A DNA stretch of 45,358 nt, from positions 1-45,358 of the forward strand of contig NZ_JANKZG010000012.1 of assembly GCF_027568475.1 (NCBI RefSeq). Reading direction: 5' to 3'. The stretch's first letter is position 1. Every line of letters begins with the position of its first letter. Positions 1 to 8,037 of the stretch are shown piece by piece. This stretch comes from Acinetobacter sp. HY1485 (GTDB lineage: Bacteria > Pseudomonadota > Gammaproteobacteria > Pseudomonadales > Moraxellaceae). The position numbers and the translations under genes are program-made. Below the pieces are notes generated by a model that worked only from the letters and a program-made list of their open reading frames with translations, was not told where the DNA came from and did no database searches.

Positions 1-3
1 TTG

Positions 4-118
4 TGCTGGCGACCATAGCAAGAGTGAACCACCTGATCCCTTCCCGAACTCAGAAGTGAAACCTCTTTGCGCTGATGGTAGTGTGGGGTTACCCATGTGA
101 GAGTAAGTCATCGCCAGC
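4..118 (+). rRNA. rrf: 5S ribosomal RNA
   Basis: The terminal stem is visible: GCTGGCGA at 5-12 pairs with TCGCCAGC at 111-118. The internal CCGAACTCAGAAGTGAAA segment is the universal 5S loop. It is the last gene of an rrn operon whose 16S and 23S genes lie before the window, and a strong terminator follows directly. The exact mature ends are estimated to within a few bases. Confidence 0.97.
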
Positions 119-129
119 TCATTATTCTA

Positions 130-155
130 AAGCCCCTCAATGAGGGGCTTTTTTT
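130..155 (+). terminator. rrn operon intrinsic terminator
   Basis: AAGCCCCTCA and TGAGGGGCTT form a GC-rich stem with a minimal loop, followed by an unbroken T run. It sits 12 bases after the 5S rRNA and ends the upstream rrn operon. Confidence 0.93.
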
Positions 156-177
156 ATGACTGTAATTTACTTGCGTA

Positions 178-206
178 TAATAAAAAGCCTCCAGTTTAGG
201 AGGCCT
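178..206 (-). terminator. Terminator of the nucleosidase-like lipoprotein gene
   Basis: On the minus strand GGCCTCC, a short loop and GGAGGC are followed by TTTTTATTAT. It lies just past the stop codon at 212 and faces the rrn terminator, so the two units are insulated from each other. Confidence 0.8.
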
Positions 207-211
207 ATAAG

Positions 212-1252
212 TTATTTACTTTTATTCCATTCTTGTATAAATGCCATTGTAAGTTTAGCTGCATTGCGTTGGGCAACACCTGAACCAAAAAATGCGCCAA
301 CATTTGGATCATGGTCTGCGCCAGCTAAATCTGAAAGACTTCTAAAAGCAATAAAAGGAATATGATTAGAATAAGCAACTTGAGCGACACTTGCTGTTTC
401 CATATCTACACAATCACCTTGTAAGGATTGGTGCAGGTAGTTTCTGTAGTCTACATTTGCAAGAAATGCGCCACCTGAAATCCCACGTTGTCCCATCACA
501 ATTTTGGGTTTGTAACAATTTTGACTATCTTGGCAAATAGATTCTAAATTTGCTTGAGTATTCGCTTGAACTTGAATCGCGCTGTTCCACATTTTTGTAT
601 CTACAGGAAAATCAGTTTTCATTTCTCCATATGCAACAGGTTCATCTTTATTACCAATTTTCGTGGTTAATGCCACATTTTGATAATTTGTAGAGTTAAT
701 GACATTGGTTTGACGGAAGAACTGTGTACCATAAGCAGGAATACTAGGATCTAATTTAAGACCTAAACAAGAGATATCTCCTGCTGAACCACATGCAGCG
801 GGTGTAGCAGTAGTATTGGCATAATAAACTTCATTTGGCGCAATCCAACTTTTTGCAATAACGACATCGCCTACATGTAAGTTTGGATTAATACTTCCTG
901 CAATACCACTAAATACAATACCTTCAACTTTAAAGTGGTCCGCCATCATTTGCGTTGTCATTGCAGCATTGGTCATACTAATACCGCTTAATGTAATAAC
1001 AATTGGTGTATTTTCCAATTTACCTGTAATAAATTTACGACCTTGAATAGTATATTCTTTTTTATCTTGCATTGAATGCATAAGAAGATCTGCTTCTTGA
1101 CCAAATGCAGCAATTAAACCTAAGCGAGGTGTACTATCTGTGAGATATTGAGGGTTAGCTTGAACAATATGTTTTGGTTGAGAAATTGTTGTACAGCCAG
1201 TGATTGCTGTTGCAACAGCACCAAGAAAAAGTGAGAGTTTTAGTAAGCGCAT
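212..1252 (-). CDS. MTA/SAH nucleosidase-like lipoprotein (phosphorylase superfamily)
   Basis: Of 346 residues, the first 20 form a lipoprotein signal ending in the lipobox ITGC, so the mature protein should be lipid-anchored and face the periplasm. The rest is a PNP/UDP-phosphorylase-superfamily nucleosidase fold. GQEADLL near residue 52 matches the first catalytic Glu region of 5'-methylthioadenosine/S-adenosylhomocysteine nucleosidase. VDMETA near 282 carries the ribose-binding Glu, and RSLSDLAG near 305 the catalytic Asp. It is about 110 residues longer than the cytosolic E. coli enzyme, from the signal and an insertion around residues 120-240. An export signal on an MTAN-like fold is unusual. 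The family call is firm, but the substrate cannot be told from sequence and could be another nucleoside. It is transcribed alone with its own terminator. Confidence 0.85.
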   Translation of the reverse strand: MRLLKLSLFLGAVATAITGCTTISQPKHIVQANPQYLTDSTPRLGLIAAFGQEADLLMHSMQDKKEYTIQGRKFITGKLENTPIVITLSGISMTNAAMTTQMMADHFKVEGIVFSGIAGSINPNLHVGDVVIAKSWIAPNEVYYANTTATPAACGSAGDISCLGLKLDPSIPAYGTQFFRQTNVINSTNYQNVALTTKIGNKDEPVAYGEMKTDFPVDTKMWNSAIQVQANTQANLESICQDSQNCYKPKIVMGQRGISGGAFLANVDYRNYLHQSLQGDCVDMETASVAQVAYSNHIPFIAFRSLSDLAGADHDPNVGAFFGSGVAQRNAAKLTMAFIQEWNKSK

Positions 1253-1324
1253 GGTAAGTCTTCATTTACTGAAAGATTAACGCTAAATAATAAAGTAAAA
1301 CTCTCACATCTTTAAAATATTTTT

Positions 1325-2683
1325 TTATTGGATTTGCTGTTTTAAATCTCTTAGTGCAGTACGAATACTTTCTTGTAAAGTTGGATGATAGTAAGGTTGT
1401 TCTAGTAAAGTATCAACTGTGGCATGGTTTGTCATACTCCAAGCCAATAAATGTGCTAAATGCTCAGCATGTTCAACAAATATTTCTGCTCCTAAAATTA
1501 TCCCATTTGATGGGTTTGCATATATTTTAAGTGCTCCTTTATTTTTACCTAATACTTTTGCACGTCCTTGGTCCTCATAAGAAGCTGTACCTGTAATAAA
1601 TTTAATTTTCTCATTTTTAAGTTGTTGATAGTTTTTTCCACAAGTTGCCATCTCAGGAGAGCTAAAAGTGATGGTAAGAGGCGTAAGAGAGGTAATAGAT
1701 TGAATTTTCTCAAAACAATTTTGTACAGCAAGTTTCCCTTCTTGTGATGCTTCATGTTGAACAGGTAAAGTAGGATAGGCATCTCCTACTATAAAAATAG
1801 GAAATTTATCTAGCTGCTTAGTTTGAGGATGAAGTGGAAGTTTTTTTATGTCTTGATAATCTGTACTAATATTTTCTAACCCTAAGGTAGTCAGGTATGA
1901 CATTCGCCCTGTTGCATTTAATAAGTAATCAACAGTTATTGTATTTGAACCATAGGTAATTTCTACGCCTGCTTTTGTGCGCTTCACTTGTTGTGGAAGG
2001 GTTTCAAATAAAATATGAAGTTCTTTGCTAATTTCTTTTTGTGCAAGTTCCTGTAAATTTGGATCTGTAAGTGAGCCTAATTGCTTGCTACGGGCAAAAA
2101 TAGTAACGTTTACGCCTAAGCGTTGCATTGCTTGGGCAAGTTCTAATGCAATGACACCGCTACCGACCACTGCCATAGACTTAGGTAAGTGCGGGAGTTC
2201 AAATACAGTATCAGAGGTCAAAAAGCAGTCTTTAAGCTCATTTTGCCATTCTTGATTAATTTTAGGTGTTGAGCCTACAGCAATCACGAAGGATTTTGAG
2301 CGATAAGTTTTTCCATTCACTTGTACTGTATGGGCATCTATAAATTGGGCTTTACCATTAATTTTATGTTCTGCTTTCCACGAGTCTGCCTGTTTTTTTG
2401 TAGCAGCAGTGAAAGAATCACGTAATGTACGGACACGGTTCATCACTTGTGAAGTGTCTACTTGTACATTTGCTTTAATTCCTACTTTTTCTAATGTTTG
2501 GGCATCGTGAAGTTGGTTTGCACTAGAAATTAAAACTTTACTTGGCATGCAACCCACACGTGCACACATAGTGTCCCATGGGCCATCATTAATAATAAGT
2601 AAATTATCCGTGTGCTGAATGGCTTCTTTATAAGCGCTAAAGCCTGCTGAACCAGCACCAATAATAATAAGATCGTATGTCAT
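1325..2683 (-). CDS. FAD-dependent dihydrolipoamide dehydrogenase-like disulfide oxidoreductase
   Basis: This 452-residue class-I pyridine nucleotide-disulfide oxidoreductase starts with the FAD-binding Rossmann motif IIGAGSAG. The redox-active pair follows in CARVGCMPSK (residues 40-49), with spacing CxxxxC. A second Rossmann motif, VVGSGVIALELAQ near 173, binds NAD(P)H. IFIVGDAY near 300 is the second FAD motif, and the C-terminal dimerisation domain ends with YYHPTLQE, holding the catalytic His and Glu. No E1 or E2 subunit of a 2-oxoacid dehydrogenase complex is nearby, so this is probably not the housekeeping Lpd. Related stand-alone enzymes include soluble transhydrogenase-like and mercuric-reductase-like proteins. 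Function is therefore assigned only to family level. The gap to the next minus-strand gene is 72 bases. Confidence 0.85.
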   Translation of the reverse strand: MTYDLIIIGAGSAGFSAYKEAIQHTDNLLIINDGPWDTMCARVGCMPSKVLISSANQLHDAQTLEKVGIKANVQVDTSQVMNRVRTLRDSFTAATKKQADSWKAEHKINGKAQFIDAHTVQVNGKTYRSKSFVIAVGSTPKINQEWQNELKDCFLTSDTVFELPHLPKSMAVVGSGVIALELAQAMQRLGVNVTIFARSKQLGSLTDPNLQELAQKEISKELHILFETLPQQVKRTKAGVEITYGSNTITVDYLLNATGRMSYLTTLGLENISTDYQDIKKLPLHPQTKQLDKFPIFIVGDAYPTLPVQHEASQEGKLAVQNCFEKIQSITSLTPLTITFSSPEMATCGKNYQQLKNEKIKFITGTASYEDQGRAKVLGKNKGALKIYANPSNGIILGAEIFVEHAEHLAHLLAWSMTNHATVDTLLEQPYYHPTLQESIRTALRDLKQQIQ

Positions 2684-2747
2684 GGTTTTTATTTGATGTT
2701 GTTTGACTTACATTTAATATAGTGTAGTACTTTTTTTAAAGTGTTGT

Positions 2748-2779
2748 AAAAATGTGCTCTCTACGTATAGAAAGCACAT
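2748..2779 (-). terminator. Terminator after the DUF442 gene
   Basis: On the minus strand ATGTGCTTTCT pairs with AGAGAGCACAT, with one G-T wobble and a 6-base loop, followed by TTTTT. It lies 7 bases past the stop codon at 2786. Confidence 0.75.
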
Positions 2780-2785
2780 CGTTTA

Positions 2786-3121
2786 CTAGTCATCTAGCAA
2801 ATCCATTTGAACAGCCAATTGGTAAAGGTTACTTGAACGGTTACCTGTACGGCAAAACATTAAGATAGGTTTTGGTAGTTCGTTGTAATGATTTGCAAAT
2901 TCACGAACATCTAGTTCTGTAATTTGTCCACCTATCACAGGCTGATGAACATAGTCTAAACCTGCTTGACGTGCAGCATCTTCAATTTGAGCACTTGTAG
3001 GTTGTTCTGCACCGCCTTCTTGGTCTGGACGGTTATTAATAATAGATTTAAACCCTTTTTCTACCACTTGGCTCATGTGTTCAGGGCTAATTTGTCCTGC
3101 AAAACCAACATTTTCGCTCAT
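2786..3121 (-). CDS. DUF442 / beta-lactamase hydrolase-like protein (sulfur transferase or phosphatase-like)
   Basis: The 111-residue protein belongs to the DUF442 family (TIGR01244-like), which has a dual-specificity-phosphatase fold. It shows the family's early FAGQISPE segment, then INNRPDQE near residue 38 and the active-site loop MFCRTGNRSS near 92. The loop spacing is CxxxxR, as in DUF442 rather than the CxxxxxR of classical tyrosine phosphatases. Elsewhere the family is found fused to persulfide dioxygenase or rhodanese domains and is linked to sulfide handling. I chose ATG 3121 because GGAG lies 7 bases upstream. A longer in-frame ATG at 3142 has no comparable ribosome site. It is divergent from trxC, so a thiol or sulfur role is plausible but inferred. 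Confidence 0.83.
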   Translation of the reverse strand: MSENVGFAGQISPEHMSQVVEKGFKSIINNRPDQEGGAEQPTSAQIEDAARQAGLDYVHQPVIGGQITELDVREFANHYNELPKPILMFCRTGNRSSNLYQLAVQMDLLDD

Positions 3122-3228
3122 ATTAAACTCCATTAAGCGCATTTTTTAAAAAGTGTCTTTCATATTACATGGGTATGGATTTGCTTTCATTAGTTGTTAT
3201 GCCAATATATTCATTTTAGGTGATAAAT

Positions 3229-3654
3229 ATGATTTTAGTGTGTGGCGCATGTAATGCCAAAAACAGAGTGCCTGAAGATAAATTAACGGCACAACCAAGT
3301 TGCGGGCAGTGTCATAAAAATTTAGTGCCACTTGAGCCAATTGAGCTTAATGAAGCTAATTTTAGTACGTTTATTCAAAATAGTGATTTACCTATTTTTG
3401 TTGATCTTTGGGCACCTTGGTGTGGTCCTTGTAAAATGATGGCACCACATTTTGCAGAAGTGGCGAAGCAATATCCGCATGTTGTTTTTGCTAAAATTAA
3501 TACGGAAGATAACCCACGTTTAAGCCAAGCATTTAATGTGCGCAGTATTCCAACATTGGTTTTAATGAATAAAACCACAGAAGTAGCACGAGTAAGTGGA
3601 GCGCTACGTGCGCCACAGCTTAAAGAGTGGTTAGCGCAACATTTAGGAGAATAA
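3229..3654 (+). CDS. trxC: Thioredoxin 2 (TrxC)
   Basis: This is a 141-residue cytosolic thiol-disulfide reductase. The N-terminus carries two CxxC pairs (CGAC at residues 5-8, CGQC about 20 residues later) that bind zinc and separate thioredoxin 2 from thioredoxin 1. The active site is WCGPC in WAPWCGPCKMM, and the cis-proline lies in RSIPTLV. The start is ATG 3229, with AGGTGA 5 bases upstream; an in-frame GTG at 3220 overlaps that site and is less likely. The next gene, yciA, starts 2 bases after its stop, so the two are co-transcribed. In other bacteria trxC is often in the oxidative-stress regulon; no OxyR site was identified here. Confidence 0.93.
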   Translation: MILVCGACNAKNRVPEDKLTAQPSCGQCHKNLVPLEPIELNEANFSTFIQNSDLPIFVDLWAPWCGPCKMMAPHFAEVAKQYPHVVFAKINTEDNPRLSQAFNVRSIPTLVLMNKTTEVARVSGALRAPQLKEWLAQHLGE

Positions 3655-3655
3655 T

Positions 3656-4042
3656 ATGCCAGAAGGTACTTTATCTTTGCAAACCATTGCAATGCCTGCA
3701 GACACCAATTGGAGCGGTGATATTTTTGGTGGATGGATTGTTTCTCAAATGGATTTGGCAGGGGCAATTCATGCAGAACGTTTTACACAAGGACGATGTG
3801 CCACGATTGCGATTAATCAAATGTCTTTTTTGGTACCTGTAAAAATTGGCGATGTGATTAGTTGTTATACCAAAATTTTAAAGGTAGGCAATACCTCTAT
3901 TCAAATTCAGATTGAAGTTTGGGATAGCCACGATAGCTCCCGCCCTGCAAAGCAAGTAACACAAGGCATATTTACCTTTGTAGCTGTAGACTCTGAAGGG
4001 AAAAAACGAGTAATTGCACAAAGTGTAAAAAATCCCGAATAA
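3656..4042 (+). CDS. yciA: Acyl-CoA thioesterase YciA
   Basis: The 128-residue single hotdog-fold thioesterase hydrolyses acyl-CoAs in the cytosol. The YciA signature NWSGDIFGGWIVSQMD at residues 16-31 contains the catalytic Asp and the backbone around the helix. The length fits the family (about 130). It starts 2 bases after trxC, and its stop codon lies inside the hairpin of the shared terminator. In E. coli yciA lies beside yciB; here yciB is about 3.3 kb away, within the same neighbourhood as yciI and the PHP gene rnm. Confidence 0.92.
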   Translation: MPEGTLSLQTIAMPADTNWSGDIFGGWIVSQMDLAGAIHAERFTQGRCATIAINQMSFLVPVKIGDVISCYTKILKVGNTSIQIQIEVWDSHDSSRPAKQVTQGIFTFVAVDSEGKKRVIAQSVKNPE

Positions 4043-4058
4043 ATCGGGATTTTTTTTG
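4031..4058. terminator. Bidirectional terminator between yciA and yajQ
   Basis: AATCCCGA and TCGGGATT form the stem, with A runs on the left and T runs on the right, so it can end transcription from both sides. It overlaps the last codons of yciA and abuts the stop of yajQ at 4059. Confidence 0.88.
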
Positions 4059-4547
4059 TTAATCTTTAAAGTTATTAAACTGTAAAGGCACACCAAATTT
4101 TTCTTCGCGTAAAAACGCCATAATTTGTTGTAGCGTATCGCGTTTTTTATCGGTTACGCGAATTTTATCACCTTGAATTGAAGATTGTGCTTTGATGCCA
4201 CTTTCTTTAATCGCCTTGTTAATTTTCTTTGCTGTATCTGAGTCTAAGCCATCTTTAAGCTTAATCACTTGTACAAAGTTTTTTCCTGAAGCGGTTGCTT
4301 TTTGTGGGTCTAATGCCTGAATATCAATTTTACGTTTGAAAAAATGATTTTCAAGCATGTTATAGACTTGCTCACATTGGAAATCATTTTCTGTTGAAAT
4401 TTTAATTTCTTTGGCTTTTTCATTCAGCTCAATCGTGACATCTTGCCCACGGAAGTCAAAGCGAGTTGCAATCTCTTTTTGAGTGTTTTGTACAGCGTGT
4501 GCAACCTCAAAGTTTTCAAGTTCTGACACAATATCAAATGATGGCAT
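4059..4547 (-). CDS. yajQ: YajQ family nucleotide/cyclic di-GMP-binding protein
   Basis: The 162-residue protein starts with the family hallmark MPSFDIVSE and contains RFDFRG near residue 29. It consists of two ferredoxin-like domains. Family members bind nucleotides, tRNA or, in Xanthomonas, cyclic di-GMP acting with a transcription factor; the role in Acinetobacter is not established. ATG 4547 was chosen because translated homology starts there and AAAGGA lies upstream. The longer open frame to 4748 runs over the divergent rhodanese gene. It is monocistronic, ending at the shared terminator. Confidence 0.93.
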   Translation of the reverse strand: MPSFDIVSELENFEVAHAVQNTQKEIATRFDFRGQDVTIELNEKAKEIKISTENDFQCEQVYNMLENHFFKRKIDIQALDPQKATASGKNFVQVIKLKDGLDSDTAKKINKAIKESGIKAQSSIQGDKIRVTDKKRDTLQQIMAFLREEKFGVPLQFNNFKD

Positions 4548-4638
4548 GTTTATATCCTTTGCAAATAAATGGAATATCTGAGATGCTAAGAGGGTTTTCT
4601 TCATTTGCCAAGTGTTGTTTATATAAAAGGAGTACACA

Positions 4639-4944
4639 ATGATCCGTAAACAAGAAATTACAACATTTGATTTCCCACAGGACGCAGTTATTTGGGATGT
4701 TCGTGATAATTCTGCTTTTTTAGAAGGGCATGTAAAGGGTGCAGTCAACCTACCTATTACAGAACTGAATGAAGCAGTATTGGCTAAGGTTGCAACGGAT
4801 CAACCGATTTATCTTTTATGTGGTGGCGGTAGTAAAGCCCCCCGCGCAGCAGAAAAACTAGAAGGATTTGATGCTAGCCGTGAATATGTGATTTTAATGG
4901 GTGGAACGCGTGCAGTAAAAGACGCAGGTTTGCCATTAGAATAA
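4639..4944 (+). CDS. Single-domain rhodanese-like protein
   Basis: This is a 101-residue cytosolic rhodanese domain. WDVRDNSAFLEGHVKGAVNLP is typical of the family, and the predicted persulfide-carrying Cys lies in LLCGGGSKA near residue 61. The loop CGGGSKA is an atypical active-site loop; most rhodaneses have CxxGxR, so sulfurtransferase activity is not certain. ATG 4639 has AAAGGAG 7 bases upstream. It is divergent from yajQ and convergent with mnmC, which modifies the 2-thiouridine wobble base; sulfur delivery to that pathway is a tempting but unsupported link. Confidence 0.85.
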   Translation: MIRKQEITTFDFPQDAVIWDVRDNSAFLEGHVKGAVNLPITELNEAVLAKVATDQPIYLLCGGGSKAPRAAEKLEGFDASREYVILMGGTRAVKDAGLPLE

Positions 4945-4970
4945 AAAAGCGCCTTAAGGCGCTTTTTTAT
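4943..4970. terminator. Bidirectional terminator between the rhodanese gene and mnmC
   Basis: AAAAAAGCGCCTTAAGGCGC with T6 forms a perfect palindrome flanked by A and T runs. It overlaps the 3' ends of both convergent genes. Confidence 0.9.
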
Positions 4971-6708
4971 AGTACGGTTTTTTTGGTTTTATTTTTTTCT
5001 TGAACCGCAATGGTGAAAGTTTTTCGATGAGTTTCTGTGGTGCAGGGCAAGCCTGTTTTAGAATATCTGCCACTAAAATTTCACTACATAAAGGTGCAAA
5101 TAAAAAGCCTTTAGACCCCAATCCCGCAAAACTATATACTTTATTGTTTATCTTACCGACAGTTGGAAAGTAATCTAAGCTTTGTGCACGTACCGAAGCA
5201 CGCCCTTGCCATGTGTTGATAGTAGGTAATTTATAATTTGGATAAACTTTTTCAAGCAGTGCTAAATTGTGCTCATGATCTTCTACAGTAACCTCTGTAT
5301 CTGCACGATTAGGATGAAAAGAAGCACCTAAAATCAGTTGCTCATCATCTAATTGCATACAATAACCACCATAACTAAATGCTTGATTGAGCGGTAATTG
5401 ATTTGAAGTACACCAGCTTACTTGTCCTCGAATGGGTTTAAGGATTGGATGATCATCAATCAATGTAGGATTAGCAAGCGCTGTACAGACGATAATATGA
5501 TCAAAGTGGTCAAGTGCAGATAGATCGTTAATATTTTGTTGATACAGCTGAATAAGAGGATGTTCTAAAATTTCATCTTTAAGTTGATGTGGTGAAATTG
5601 CACCTGCATGTTTAAGTTGAGCCCGAGGATGATGTGTTTCTAAAGCGCTTGTTGTGACTTGTTCAAGTTGTGGATAATCAGCAATAAGTTGTTGTAGTTC
5701 GCCAATTTGTTCTACTTGTATGGCACGGAATGCTTTAAATTGTGTGTAGTGATTAAGTGCATATTGCCAACTTAATGTCATTAAATGTTCGGGTGCTTGC
5801 TCAATTGGGCATAATTTGGGGTTAAGTAGTGCAAGCGGATTGCCTGAACCACCCGCAAGCGGTTGATCTTTTTCAAAAATACTGACTTGATGCCCGCGCT
5901 GTGCAAATGCCCATGCAATGTTTAAGCCTGCAATCCCTGCGCCAATCACCGCAATGTGTTTTTGTGATGTTGGCTGATATATATTTTCGGGTTGCCAAAT
6001 GGCTTTGAGCATTTCTCTTTTATGTCCAAATCCACGCGGGCGAGTGATATGAATGCCGTGTGCTTTTAGACCACGTTTAAGCACGCCTGCCACACTAAAA
6101 GACGCAAATGTCGTTGATGGAGCAGAAAGTCTTACAATATGGTTGAGTACATTTTCTTCCCAAAGCTCAGGATTACAAGACGGTGCAAAGCCATCTAAAA
6201 ACCAAGCATTGACGTTGAATATTTTGGGAATAACAGGAAATACATCGTGTGCATCGCCAAGCCATAAATCTAAGCTAAAACGTTCTTTAGGAAAATTTAA
6301 GCGATGACAACCTGCAATGGGTGATGGATACTGCTCAATGATTTGATCTGCAAGCGGTTTCAGTTCTGTCCAAACAGACAGGGCTCGAATTAAATCTGCA
6401 CGAGTAAGTGGAAATTTTTCTACACTGATAGCATGTAAATGGCTGTGATTATTGGGGCGAACTTGTTGCCATAGTTGCCATAACGCTAGGATATTTAGCC
6501 CTGTGCCAAAGCCTGTTTCACCAACACAGAAATAATCGTAATCATCAAGCTTGCTTAAGCGTTCTGTCAGGTCATTACCATTTAAAAAAACATGGCGTGT
6601 TTCGAGTAAGCCATTATCTTTAGAAAAATAGACATCGCCAAACTGTGTGGATACAGGAATGTCGATGCCATCAATTTGTTGCCATTGTAATGTTGCAGTT
6701 TGAATCAT
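4954..6708 (-). CDS. mnmC: Bifunctional tRNA mnm5(s2)U biosynthesis protein MnmC
   Basis: The 584-residue enzyme completes the wobble uridine modification of tRNAs read with MnmEG. The N-terminal ~240 residues are the SAM-dependent methyltransferase (DUF752), with VGETGFGTGLN as the SAM site and WFLDGFAPSCNPELW as the methyltransferase motif. The C-terminal part is the FAD-dependent demodifying oxidase, with the Rossmann motif IAVIGAGIAG, the motif SGNPLALLNPK, and GLGSKGFLFAPL near the end. Both domains look complete. ATG 6708 is used because the upstream gene ends at 6711 and the family N-terminus starts here. The ribosome site is weak, so translational coupling to the preceding gene is likely. 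It is last in the yciB-yciI-(membrane protein)-mnmC run. Confidence 0.93.
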   Translation of the reverse strand: MIQTATLQWQQIDGIDIPVSTQFGDVYFSKDNGLLETRHVFLNGNDLTERLSKLDDYDYFCVGETGFGTGLNILALWQLWQQVRPNNHSHLHAISVEKFPLTRADLIRALSVWTELKPLADQIIEQYPSPIAGCHRLNFPKERFSLDLWLGDAHDVFPVIPKIFNVNAWFLDGFAPSCNPELWEENVLNHIVRLSAPSTTFASFSVAGVLKRGLKAHGIHITRPRGFGHKREMLKAIWQPENIYQPTSQKHIAVIGAGIAGLNIAWAFAQRGHQVSIFEKDQPLAGGSGNPLALLNPKLCPIEQAPEHLMTLSWQYALNHYTQFKAFRAIQVEQIGELQQLIADYPQLEQVTTSALETHHPRAQLKHAGAISPHQLKDEILEHPLIQLYQQNINDLSALDHFDHIIVCTALANPTLIDDHPILKPIRGQVSWCTSNQLPLNQAFSYGGYCMQLDDEQLILGASFHPNRADTEVTVEDHEHNLALLEKVYPNYKLPTINTWQGRASVRAQSLDYFPTVGKINNKVYSFAGLGSKGFLFAPLCSEILVADILKQACPAPQKLIEKLSPLRFKKKIKPKKPYYKKAP

Positions 6709-6710
6709 GG

Positions 6711-7082
6711 TTACCACTGACGACGACGTTTTGCATGAATATAACTTGCAATTAAACAACCAAGTAAGACGCCAACGCCAAGCGTTGCTGCGCCATACAT
6801 AAACATTTGAGCACTTCGTTCACTTTGTAAAACTTGTACTTGAACATTGAGATTGTCATTTTTAAGTTGTAAAGCTTGATTTTGAGCAAGTGCATCCAAA
6901 TTAGCTTTTTCAAGCTGCTGCATACGGTTGGCTTGATCTTTAATTAAAGCCTTTGTTTTTGCATCTTCATCTGCTTTTTTGACAATAGTTTGTTGTTGTA
7001 GTGCAGGCTCAATTAAAGCAGGAGGAGCAGCCATGCAGTTAAGACTTAAAAGCCCAAGCAGTGTAACAATGGCAAAGCGCAT
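6711..7082 (-). CDS. Secreted/anchored coiled-coil protein, function unknown
   Basis: I do not recognise a named family. The 123 residues comprise a cleavable signal peptide (about residues 1-18, ending CMAAPP), a heptad-rich coiled coil from about 30 to 90 (many Leu, Gln, Asn, Lys), one transmembrane helix near 93-113 (YGAATLGVGVLLGCLIASYI), and a basic tail KRRRQW. This topology resembles SH3/anchor-type envelope proteins such as YgiM, but no SH3 domain is present. It would sit in the inner membrane with its coiled coil in the periplasm. Spacing to yciI upstream (4 bases) and mnmC downstream (2 bases) makes it part of the operon. Confidence 0.8.
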   Translation of the reverse strand: MRFAIVTLLGLLSLNCMAAPPALIEPALQQQTIVKKADEDAKTKALIKDQANRMQQLEKANLDALAQNQALQLKNDNLNVQVQVLQSERSAQMFMYGAATLGVGVLLGCLIASYIHAKRRRQW

Positions 7083-7086
7083 AAGG

Positions 7087-7374
7087 TTAGACCTTTGGAA
7101 AAACTTGGATGAACGGTTTCACATCAATATGGTCGTATACGCCTGCATGTAGGTATGGTTCTTCTTGTAACCATACATCTAATGCTTCGCGTGTTTCAAA
7201 ATCTACCACAAGTGTACTGCCCCAAAAGCCTACGTCTTTTGGCATTGGACCTGCCAAAATAAGTTGTCCTTTTTGATGCAGCTGTTCTAAACGTGCCAAA
7301 TGGGCAGGACGTGCTGTCATGCGTTGTTCTAATGTGCCTTCCTTGTCTATGCACGTCACAATAAATAAAGCCAT
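7087..7374 (-). CDS. yciI: YciI family protein
   Basis: The 95-residue ferredoxin-like (dimeric alpha/beta barrel) YciI protein starts MALFIVTCIDKEG. It carries the conserved His of RPAHLARL near residue 25, and GPMPKD and FVQV-like segments further along. YciI homologues have no firmly proven function, although a His-Asp pair suggests an enzyme. ATG 7374 was chosen by family length (about 95-100); the longer frame to 7449 runs into yciB. The gap to the yciB stop is 4 bases, as part of one operon. Confidence 0.9.
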   Translation of the reverse strand: MALFIVTCIDKEGTLEQRMTARPAHLARLEQLHQKGQLILAGPMPKDVGFWGSTLVVDFETREALDVWLQEEPYLHAGVYDHIDVKPFIQVFPKV

Positions 7375-7378
7375 AATA

Positions 7379-7993
7379 TTATTCTTCAGGTGATTTAAAA
7401 TGTTTACGTAAGAGAATGAATTGAATTGCAATAAATGAAAACATGACAATCATGTCGCCAAATGCGCTGAATTCGCCCCAGTATTTACCATGCATAAATA
7501 AAAATGCAAAAAATACATGCAAAAATGACATAAGCACAAACATGCCTGCCCAAGCATAGTTAAGTTTTTTCCAACCTGCTTGGCTAAGTTCTAATACAGG
7601 ACCAAACATACGTTTAATGAGGGGTGCACGGTCTTTGGTAAAAAATGGTGAGAGTGCAAATGCGCCTGCAAATGCTAAATTTAAAAGAGCTGCTTTAAGT
7701 TTGATGTAAAAATCATCACTTAACGCAAGGGTGATACCCCCAAAAATAATGGTCATAAATAAAATTAACCATTGTTGTTTGTCTAGGCGGAATTTTTGGC
7801 TAACAAATAAAACACCATACACCACTAACATGGCAATCATAAGACCGACGGTTGCCACTAAAATATTATTATTGTCTACGCCACCTGTAGAATGAATAAG
7901 TTGTAATAACGGATGGTGCGTATCTTTTGGATCGACTGTTTTATAAAGGTAAAAAAAGATAATTAAAGGTACAAAGTCCAAAAGTGCTTTCAT
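7379..7993 (-). CDS. yciB: Inner-membrane protein YciB (intracellular septation protein A)
   Basis: The 204-residue polytopic protein starts with MKALLDFVPLIIFFYLYK, the highly conserved YciB/IspZ N-terminus. It has five to six hydrophobic helices and the family segment PFFTKDRAPLIKRMFG near residue 120. Homologues sit in the inner membrane and act in envelope synthesis and septation; E. coli YciB interacts with the elongasome and divisome. ATG 7993 corresponds to the family start. It heads the operon yciB-yciI-coiled-coil gene-mnmC and is divergent from rnm across 44 bases. Confidence 0.94.
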   Translation of the reverse strand: MKALLDFVPLIIFFYLYKTVDPKDTHHPLLQLIHSTGGVDNNNILVATVGLMIAMLVVYGVLFVSQKFRLDKQQWLILFMTIIFGGITLALSDDFYIKLKAALLNLAFAGAFALSPFFTKDRAPLIKRMFGPVLELSQAGWKKLNYAWAGMFVLMSFLHVFFAFLFMHGKYWGEFSAFGDMIVMFSFIAIQFILLRKHFKSPEE

Positions 7994-8021
7994 GTTAGAG
8001 TGTAAAGTCCTGTTGCGCGGA

Positions 8022-8037
8022 TGGTATAGTATAGAAT
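8022..8037 (+). promoter_or_regulatory. Extended -10 promoter of rnm, possibly giving a leaderless mRNA
   Basis: TGGTATAGT at 8022-8030 fits an extended -10 (TGnTATAGT). A start about 7 bases later falls on the ATG at 8038, and no ribosome-binding sequence precedes that ATG. No clear -35 is seen. Confidence 0.4.

Noticed and set aside
156..365. Plus-strand open frame just after the rrn terminator
   Set aside because: It overlaps the nucleosidase 3' end antisense and starts inside the terminator region; no coding signs.
3375..3767. Minus-strand open frame of 130 codons opposite trxC and yciA
   Set aside because: It spans two clear plus-strand genes with recognised motifs and shows no ribosome site or homology features.
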